DNA of 64,000 nt. It comes from Mesorhizobium caraganae (lineage in GTDB: Bacteria > Pseudomonadota > Alphaproteobacteria > Rhizobiales > Rhizobiaceae). Both the position numbers and the translations under genes were made by a program. Below, piece after piece: positions 58,635-64,000 of the stretch. The notes under the pieces are model-generated. The model made no database searches. It was given only the letters and a program-made list of their open reading frames with translations, and was not told the origin of the DNA. Position 1 is the stretch's first letter, and every line of letters begins with the position of its first letter. The DNA lies in the NCBI RefSeq assembly GCF_016836705.1, contig NZ_JAFCGY010000004.1, positions 1-64,000 on the forward strand. The letters are read 5' to 3'.

Positions 58635-58733
58635 TGCATGTCGCCCAAAAGTGACCCCGGTTTTGGGACAACGACATGCATAAGAACAAAATCCAGAGCG
58701 CGTCGCGTGAATCCGTTTCGGGCGCGACGCGCT
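58635..58733. repeat. RIME1-like two-hairpin element (copy D)
   Basis: Hairpin 1 pairs TGCATGTCG (58635-58643) with CGACATGCA (58672-58680) around CCCAAAA/TTTTGGG. Hairpin 2 pairs AGCGCGTCGCG (58697-58707) with CGCGACGCGCT (58723-58733). It is the fourth copy in the window. Confidence 0.78.
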
Positions 58734-58823
58734 TGGGTCCGCCTTTCGCTTGTCTTTGTGCCGGCTTTCCGATCCCTATATGCGAATAACCGGGGCCGAC
58801 ATCGGGCTCTCGGAAGGTATCAG

Positions 58824-59369
58824 ATGATTCGATTTGTGGCGCTATTTCTGCTTGTTCTCCCGGCCGCGGCCCATGCGACAGATGCCGGCTGGGCGCTTTT
58901 GCGTGACGGCGGCCATGTCGTGCTGCTTCGCCACGCGCTGGTCACCGGCACCACCGACCCGGCCAATTTCGACATCGACAACTGCGCAACGCAAGTCAAT
59001 CTGTCGGCGCGCGGCAAGCAGCAGGCAAGCAAGATCGGCGCCTTGTTCGGCGCCCGCGCCGCGCCCATCGAGCGGGTGCTGTCCAGCCGCTACTGCCGCT
59101 GCCTCGATACCGCCCGTATCGCCTTCGAAGCCGAGCCGGAGCTTTTTGCACCGCTCGATCTGCTGAAGAGCGATCCGACCGAGAAGGCCGCGCAGCTCGC
59201 AGCGGTCATAAAGGAGATCCGTGCCTATTCCGGCTCCGACAATCTGGTCATGGTCACCCATCTCGAAAACATCGTCGCGCTGACCGGCGTCTCGCCGCGC
59301 GAAGGCGAAGCGGTGGTGGTCGAGCCGCAAGGTGACGGCCTGCGCGTGCTCGGTCGCGTCACTTTCTGA
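58824..59369 (+). CDS. Exported histidine phosphatase family protein (SixA-like)
   Basis: A 181-residue protein with a signal peptide (IRFVALFLLVLPAAAHATD). The RH catalytic motif is in VVLLRHALVTG and the second catalytic His in VMVTHLENIVALTG; an Arg-Gly pair of the RHG form is replaced by Ala. SixA-type phosphatases act on phosphohistidine or small phosphoesters, but an exported form must act in the periplasm. GGAAGG precedes the ATG. Confidence 0.85.
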   Translation: MIRFVALFLLVLPAAAHATDAGWALLRDGGHVVLLRHALVTGTTDPANFDIDNCATQVNLSARGKQQASKIGALFGARAAPIERVLSSRYCRCLDTARIAFEAEPELFAPLDLLKSDPTEKAAQLAAVIKEIRAYSGSDNLVMVTHLENIVALTGVSPREGEAVVVEPQGDGLRVLGRVTF

Positions 59370-59585
59370 CAAGGCCGCCATCCCTCGCACTGTTGCCGAA
59401 ATACCACCGCCGAAAGAAGCCGCAAATTCGCCGCTACAATGCCGCTTGCGACAACCCGTCGCAGGGTCTATAGGCGCGCTCCCGGTCACGAAAACCGAAG
59501 CGAGCACAACGGTTGGAGCTTTCGTCTCCGCCCGTGCAGGCGGCTTTGTCGCCCTGTATACGGCGCCGTTTCGGGGATTGGGATC

Positions 59586-59659
59586 GCGGATGTAGCTCAG
59601 GGGGAGAGCGCCGGATTTGGGTCCGGAGGTCGCAGGTTCGAGTCCTGCTGTCTGCACCA
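59586..59659 (+). tRNA. Atypical tRNA, Pro-like (TGG), with a 6-base anticodon loop
   Basis: D arm GCTC/GAGC, T arm GCAGG/CCTGC around TTCGAGT and an encoded ACCA end are present. The acceptor stem (GCGGATG/TGTCTGC) pairs only with three G-T wobbles. The anticodon arm is CCGGA-TTTGGG-TCCGG, one base short of a normal 7-base loop, with TGG in the anticodon position. The G1-C72 pair is also unlike bacterial tRNA-Pro. It may be a pseudo-tRNA. Confidence 0.55.
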
Positions 59660-59731
59660 CGGATAGCTCAGTTTGGGTAGAGCATCAGACGGTTAATCTG
59701 ATTGTCGAAGGTTCGAGTCCTTCTCCATTGG
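59660..59731 (+). pseudogene. Degenerate tRNA-Asn-like sequence
   Basis: Intact D arm, anticodon arm (TCAGA-CGGTTAA-TCTGA) and T arm (GAAGG/CCTTC around TTCGAGT) are seen, with GTT in the anticodon position. Position 33 is G instead of the nearly invariant T, the acceptor stem has mismatches at two of seven positions, and the 3' end reads GCCT rather than NCCA. Its 5' end runs into the CCA of the previous tRNA-like sequence. Confidence 0.55.
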
Positions 59732-59733
59732 CC

Positions 59734-60091
59734 TGATAAGCCAACACCTTTGGGTGGTGTTATCCAAAAACGGTCCGGGGACCGGAATGCTGAAGACCTG
59801 ACGAGCCGCCGAAGCCCATTAGGCCAAGGCCGGTTCGAACGGTCTGACGCCATCGGCTCGCGGCCAGGCCCGCGGTGACGATCAAGGCGCAGTGTCGCCG
59901 GCAAGGGAGGCTTCGGCTTGCCGAGCCCGCTTCGCTGCCTCGCGATCCGCTCCCGAAGGCCCGCCACGGATTGATGCCACCGGTCCCCGGATCATTCGTG
60001 CCGGGAACGACGAAGTGAAACGAGAAACGAAGGGAAGATCGACGCATGACGTGACGCCTCGCATGGGGCCATGCCCGACAGGAGTAAGACA
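59734..60091. other. Intergenic region before the slipin gene
   Basis: No coding frame was supported. A short AACACC/GGTGTT hairpin near 59743-59761 may end the tRNA-like transcript. The slipin ribosome-binding site AGGAG is at the right end. Confidence 0.4.
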
Positions 60092-61237
60092 ATGACGACT
60101 ATTCTCGACAAGGTTCTTGGACGCGAGCGCGTCCTCGTGAGGGAAAACGAACGTGCCCTCACCCTTTACAAGGGGGAGATCAAGGCTGTCCTGCTGCCGG
60201 GTGAGCATTCGCTCGCCAACCGGCGCGGCAACCTTGAGGTGTCGCGGCACGATCTGAAGAACCCGGAATTCGCTTCGGCGTACGAGAAGGCGTTGTTCGA
60301 CAAGCTCCCGGATGTGGCCTCGCGTCATTTGACCGTGGTTCGCACCGGACGCACGGAGGTCGCCGTCATCGAGCGTGACGGCAATCTGCATGCTGCGCTG
60401 GCGCCGGACCGCAAGCTGGTGCTGTGGACGGATGCCGGCCCGTGGAAGGTGACGCTGGTCGACACCGCAGTCGATCTTGCCATCGATCCGGCGCTGATGC
60501 GCCGCCTCGGCCAAAGCAGGAAGACGGAATTGATGTCCGTCCATCCGGTCGTCGATGGCCAGGCCGGACTGCTGTTCGTCGACGGTGTGCTGGTGCGCAC
60601 GTTGTCGGCGGGCGTGCATGCGTTCTGGAATGTCGGACGCATGGTGCAGGTGAAGGTCGTCGACCTCAAGCGCCAGTCGCTCGATGTCGCCGGGCAGGAA
60701 GTGCTGACCAAGGATCGGGTAACGATCCGGGTCAACATCGCCGCCGAATACCAGGTCGTCGACCCGGTCAAGGCGGTGAGCATGGTGAAGGACTTCTCCG
60801 AAGCCCTCTACCGCGCCCTGCAGTACGCCTTCCGCAAGACGCTTGGCGCGCTGACGCTCGACCAGATCCTCGAAAAGAAGGTGACGGTCGACGAGGAGGC
60901 GGCGGCCAAGGTCCGTGCCGACATGGCCGCGATCGGCGTCGAGGTCAGCGATATCTCGCTCAAGGATGTGATCCTGCCGGGCGAGATGCGCGAAATCCTC
61001 AACCAGGTGGTTTCGGCCGAAAAGCAGGCCGAGGCCAACGTCATCCGCCGCCGCGAAGAGACGAACGCCACGCGTTCGCTCCTCAACACAGCCAGGGTGA
61101 TGGCCGAGAACCCGGTGATGCTGCGGTTGAAGGAGCTTGAGGCTCTGGAAACCATCGCCGGCAAGGTCGAGCGGCTGACCGTCCACAACGGAACGGGCGG
61201 ACTGCTCAACGACATCGTCAAGCTCCGCGAGAGCTGA
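60092..61237 (+). CDS. Slipin / SPFH (band 7) family protein
   Basis: A 381-residue protein with an SPFH domain (about residues 150-310). The region VDLKRQSLDVAGQEVLTKDRVTIRVNIAAEYQVVDPVKA is typical of stomatin/slipin proteins, followed by the QEILEKK/EAAAKVRADMAAIGVEVSDISLKDVILPGEM stretch in segments and a coiled coil (AEKQAEANVIRRREETNATRSL). No N-terminal membrane helix is obvious, unlike most slipins. SPFH proteins scaffold membrane or protease complexes; the partner is unknown here. Confidence 0.85.
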   Translation: MTTILDKVLGRERVLVRENERALTLYKGEIKAVLLPGEHSLANRRGNLEVSRHDLKNPEFASAYEKALFDKLPDVASRHLTVVRTGRTEVAVIERDGNLHAALAPDRKLVLWTDAGPWKVTLVDTAVDLAIDPALMRRLGQSRKTELMSVHPVVDGQAGLLFVDGVLVRTLSAGVHAFWNVGRMVQVKVVDLKRQSLDVAGQEVLTKDRVTIRVNIAAEYQVVDPVKAVSMVKDFSEALYRALQYAFRKTLGALTLDQILEKKVTVDEEAAAKVRADMAAIGVEVSDISLKDVILPGEMREILNQVVSAEKQAEANVIRRREETNATRSLLNTARVMAENPVMLRLKELEALETIAGKVERLTVHNGTGGLLNDIVKLRES

Positions 61238-61251
61238 CGTCACGTCAAATG

Positions 61252-61282
61252 GAAGGGCCGCCGGGTCAGCCGGCGGCCCTTC
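61252..61282 (+). terminator. Strong terminator after the slipin gene
   Basis: GAAGGGCCGCCGG pairs with CCGGCGGCCCTTC over 13 bp with a 5-base loop, followed by TTGCGCTTCTT. It lies 14 bp past the stop and cuts the slipin gene off from the acpXL cluster. Confidence 0.8.
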
Positions 61283-61409
61283 TTGCGCTTCTTGAGACCC
61301 CTCCCCATCTGCGCCCGGCGCATCAGGCCTTTTCCTGCCGGGAAAAACCGATTAGACAGCGCCCAAACCAGATGCGGACAGATTCCGCCCGCAACCGAAG
61401 GAAGAGCCC

Positions 61410-61691
61410 TTGTCCACCACGTTCGACAAAGTCGCCAAGATCATTGCCGACACCAGCGAGATCGATATCGACACCATCACCCCCGAGAGCCACACGATCG
61501 ACGATCTCGGCATCGACAGCCTCGATTTCCTCGACATCGTCTTTGCCATCGACAAGGAATTCGGCATCAAGGTGCCGCTGGAAAAGTGGACCCAGGAAGT
61601 CAATGACGGCAAGGCCTCGACCGACGATTACTTCGTCATGAAGAACCTGTGCGCCAAGATCGACGCGCTGGTCGCCGCCAAGAACGCCTGA
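61410..61691 (+). CDS. acpXL: Acyl carrier protein AcpXL
   Basis: AcpXL is the carrier for the 27-hydroxyoctacosanoate chain attached to rhizobial lipid A. The 93-residue product has the phosphopantetheine Ser37 in [12 protein letters not shown] and the extra length and acidic character of AcpXL compared with normal ACP ([22 protein letters not shown]). The start is TTG 61410 with AAGGA upstream. It leads the cluster with two ketoacyl synthase genes. Confidence 0.93.
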   Translation: MSTTFDKVAKIIADTSEIDIDTITPESHTIDDLGIDSLDFLDIVFAIDKEFGIKVPLEKWTQEVNDGKASTDDYFVMKNLCAKIDALVAAKNA

Positions 61692-61747
61692 TATCGGGCA
61701 AGCGCGCGGCCTTGACGGGCTGCGCCGCCTGACCCACAAAGCCGCTC

Positions 61748-62938
61748 ATGAGCAGCCCCCGCGACGTCGTCATCACTGGCATTGGCCTTGTCTCCTCGCT
61801 TGGAGAAGGCCCTGACGCCCACTGGCAGAAGCTGGCGCAGCCTGGCCTGCAGCCAGTGCTCGAACCCGCGCGCTTTGCACCCTATACCGTGCATCCGCTG
61901 CCCGAGATCGACTGGAACCTGCAGATCGCCAAGCGCGGCGACCAGCGGCAGATGGAAACCTGGCAGCGGCTCGGCACCTATGCCGCCGGCCTGGCGCTGG
62001 ACGATGCCGGCATCAAGGGCAATGACGAGCTCTGCACGACCATGGACATGGTTGTCGCCGCCGGCGGCGGCGAGCGCGACGAGGCGGTCGATGCCGCCAT
62101 CCTCGCCGCTTCGGAAAGCCGCAACGACCGCGACGTGCTGCTCAACGAGAAGCTGACCACCGAATTGCGGCCGACGCTCTTCCTGGCGCAGCTTTCCAAC
62201 CTGCTCGCCGGCAACATCTCCATCGTCCACAAGGTGACCGGATCGTCGAGGACCTTCATGGGCGAGGAAGGTGCCGGTGTCGCCGCCGTCGAGACGGCTG
62301 CCGCGCGTATCCGCTCGGGACAGTCGACGCATATTCTGGTCGGCGGCGCCTTCCAGACCGAACATTCCGACATGCTGCTCGGCTATGAACTGGCCGGCTA
62401 TCTGCATCGCGGCCCGTGGAAGCCGGTCTGGCAAAGACAGGGTGCCGAGGGTGGCGGCCTGGTCTCCGGCTCCGGCGGCGCCTTCCTGGTGCTGGAACAG
62501 CGCGAACACGCGACAAGCCGTGGCCGCAAGATCTATGCCGAGCTCGGACCGGTCGTCTCCGGCCGCGCCCGGCGCTCGCGCGGCGAACTCGACGCCGAGA
62601 TCGCGGCGTTGCTCAAACAGGCAGCACTCCCGAACGGTAAGCTGCTTGCCATGTCCGGCGCTTCCGGCGCGCATACGGCAACATCAGCCGAGAAGGCAGC
62701 ACTCGATGCCAATCCGGCGATATCGGCGCGCGGTTTCGCGACGCTGACCGGGCATATGAAGGAAGCGCAGTTTCCGTTCGCTGTGGCGCTCGCCGCACTG
62801 GCTGTCGACCGCAAGGCCGCCTACCCCGTTTTCGACGCCGCGACCGAGAAGTCGTTCGAAGGCGTTCCGCAAACCGTGCTTGCAACGGCGATCGGCTATC
62901 ACCAATTCGAGGGCATGGCGTTGGTCAACGCTGCTTGA
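61748..62938 (+). CDS. Beta-ketoacyl-ACP synthase-like protein lacking the catalytic cysteine (FabF2XL-like)
   Basis: A 396-residue thiolase-fold protein of the KAS II type. The nucleophile loop reads KVTGSSRTFMGEEGAG, with Ser166 in the place where active synthases have Cys in a TAC motif. The usual NAHGTSTP histidine region is altered to SGASGAHTATSAE, while a TGHMKEAQ histidine remains. It is probably an inactive partner or chain-length factor for the next, intact synthase. It is 56 bp after acpXL, leaving no room for fabZXL, which follows acpXL in Rhizobium leguminosarum. Confidence 0.87.
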   Translation: MSSPRDVVITGIGLVSSLGEGPDAHWQKLAQPGLQPVLEPARFAPYTVHPLPEIDWNLQIAKRGDQRQMETWQRLGTYAAGLALDDAGIKGNDELCTTMDMVVAAGGGERDEAVDAAILAASESRNDRDVLLNEKLTTELRPTLFLAQLSNLLAGNISIVHKVTGSSRTFMGEEGAGVAAVETAAARIRSGQSTHILVGGAFQTEHSDMLLGYELAGYLHRGPWKPVWQRQGAEGGGLVSGSGGAFLVLEQREHATSRGRKIYAELGPVVSGRARRSRGELDAEIAALLKQAALPNGKLLAMSGASGAHTATSAEKAALDANPAISARGFATLTGHMKEAQFPFAVALAALAVDRKAAYPVFDAATEKSFEGVPQTVLATAIGYHQFEGMALVNAA

Positions 62939-62980
62939 AGCAGTGCTGCGCGATCATGCTGCAAAGTTAAGAGGTTCCGG

Positions 62981-64000
62981 ATGGCCAATCTCAGAGATCA
63001 CATGGGCAGGCCGATCGTCGCCGTCACCGGCATCGGCGTGGTGACCTCGCTCGGCGTCGGCAAGGCAGACAATTGGGCGGCGCTGACCTCCGGCAAATCG
63101 GGCATCCACCCGATCACTCGCTTTCCCGTCGACCACCTCAACACCCGCATCTCCGGCATGGTCGACTTCCTGGATTCGAGCTCTAAGGGCGCCAGCCTGC
63201 TGACTTACGAGTTGGCCGAAACCGCAGCAAATGAGGCCGTGGCCGAATCCGGCCTCGATTCCTCTGATTTCGGCGGGCCGCTCTTCCTTGCCTCGCCGCC
63301 GGTCGAGCTCGACTGGCATGATCGCTTCTCGCTCTACAATTCCGACAACAAGGACGCCGGCGCCGAGAGGCTGCTCAGGGTCGCGCGCGGCCTGAAGGAA
63401 TTGGACATATTCGAAACAACACAGTTCGGCTCCATCGCCGACCGGCTGGCCGACCGGTTTGGCACGCGCGGCCTGCCGATCACGCTGTCGACCGCCTGCG
63501 CGTCGGGCGCCACGGCCATCCAGCTCGGCGTCGAGGCAATCCGCCGCGGCGAATGCGACCGGGCGCTGTCGATCGGTGCCGACGGCTCTGCAACCGCCGA
63601 GGCGCTGATCCGTTTCTCGCTGCTGTCGGCGCTGTCGACCCACAACGACATCCCGGAAAAGGCCTCAAAACCCTTCTCCAAGGATCGCGACGGGTTTGTG
63701 CTGGCCGAAGGCTCCGGTGCGCTGGTGCTGGAATCGCTTGAGGCTGCCCTCGCCCGTGGCGCCAGCGTCCTCGGCATCCTTCGTGGCTGTGGCGAAAAGG
63801 CCGACGATTTCCACCGCACCCGCTCCAAGCCCGATGGTTCGCCGGCGATTGCGGCGGTACGCGCCGCTTTGGCCGACGCCGGTTTGAGCGAGGACGAGAT
63901 CGACTATGTCAACGCCCACGGCACCTCCACGCCGGAAAACGACAAGATGGAGCACCTGTCTTTGTCGACCGTATTCGGCGAACGGATCGGCTCAATGCCG
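62981..64000 (+). CDS. Beta-ketoacyl-ACP synthase (FabF1XL-like), cut by the window end
   Basis: The first 340 residues are present and the frame is open at the window end. The nucleophile Cys173 is in LSTACASGATAI and the first histidine motif is NAHGTSTPEND. An N-terminal VTGIGVVTSLGVG starts the fold. With the preceding Cys-less synthase and AcpXL it should extend the very-long-chain acyl group for lipid A. AGAGG precedes the ATG at 62981. Missing C-terminus holds the second catalytic His. Confidence 0.93.
   Translation, partial: MANLRDHMGRPIVAVTGIGVVTSLGVGKADNWAALTSGKSGIHPITRFPVDHLNTRISGMVDFLDSSSKGASLLTYELAETAANEAVAESGLDSSDFGGPLFLASPPVELDWHDRFSLYNSDNKDAGAERLLRVARGLKELDIFETTQFGSIADRLADRFGTRGLPITLSTACASGATAIQLGVEAIRRGECDRALSIGADGSATAEALIRFSLLSALSTHNDIPEKASKPFSKDRDGFVLAEGSGALVLESLEAALARGASVLGILRGCGEKADDFHRTRSKPDGSPAIAAVRAALADAGLSEDEIDYVNAHGTSTPENDKMEHLSLSTVFGERIGSMP

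Noticed and set aside
58635..58733. Copy D as the terminator of the caspase-TPR gene
   Set aside because: It is a member of the two-hairpin repeat family without a T-run; it might stop transcription incidentally but is better described as a repeat.
59586..59731. tRNA genes as an integration site of a genomic island
   Set aside because: No integrase gene or repeated tRNA 3' end was found nearby in the window.

Overview
The window looks like a chromosomal segment of a Mesorhizobium-like alphaproteobacterium (order Hyphomicrobiales). Coding sequence is GC-rich. It carries the lipid A acyl carrier protein AcpXL with two partner ketoacyl synthases, a RirA iron regulator with three cysteines at the expected spacing, a PopZ polar organiser beside valS and tolC, an Lrp-type regulator divergent from a trifunctional-size putA, and four intergenic elements with the two-palindrome layout of rhizobial RIME1. 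The genus is an inference from gene content and order. No rRNA, CRISPR array, intact insertion sequence or prophage was seen.

Layout. 0.3-7.7 kb: valS, a VOC protein, popZ, tolC and a Pcm-like methyltransferase, then tRNA-Cys and tRNA-Asn, each with a readable promoter. 8-12.7 kb: a gene-poor stretch with an adenylate cyclase/FHA protein, a frameshifted remnant of a LigD-type DNA ligase, and two copies of a roughly 220-bp element containing two hairpins each. 12.7-15.3 kb: small membrane protein, cupin, cutC, GNAT and SRPBCC genes. 15.3-19.2 kb: a coxS-coxL-coxM molybdenum hydroxylase operon (form II active-site motif) ending in a 44-residue membrane peptide. 19.4-24.2 kb: a FIST protein and hybrid histidine kinase (NosP/NahK-like) and a LuxR-type response regulator, separated by three accessory genes, the first strikingly AT-rich and followed by a broken copy of the kinase 3' end. 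24.4-32.8 kb: a small aromatic-degradation pair (FAA hydrolase, zeta GST isomerase), alcohol dehydrogenase, EamA transporter with a divergent MocR regulator, LysR with a divergent MFS pump, a MaoC hydratase and a phasin.

32.9-43.5 kb: after a DUF445 gene comes a complete heme-iron module: rirA; the operon hmuPSTUV (heme handling protein, periplasmic binder, permease, ATPase); and, divergently, the TonB-dependent heme receptor, a small periplasmic protein, tonB and an IsdG/HmuQ-type heme oxygenase. A TGA-N9-TCA iron-responsive operator lies in the divergent promoter region, so RirA probably controls both arms. 43.6-55.5 kb: a GT2 glycosyltransferase, putA with its Lrp regulator, a di-heme peroxidase with a FixH-like partner, 2-keto-3-deoxygluconate kinase, galM, gabD and an AEC transporter.

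55.6-64 kb: a 1004-residue exported caspase-fold protein with ten regular 47-residue TPR-like repeats, a SixA-like histidine phosphatase, two abnormal tandem tRNA-like sequences, a slipin/SPFH gene closed by a clear terminator, and the acpXL-fabF-fabF start of the very-long-chain acyl (27-hydroxyoctacosanoate) lipid A cluster, cut by the window end. In that cluster the first synthase lacks the catalytic cysteine while the second keeps it, suggesting a chain-length-factor-like pair.
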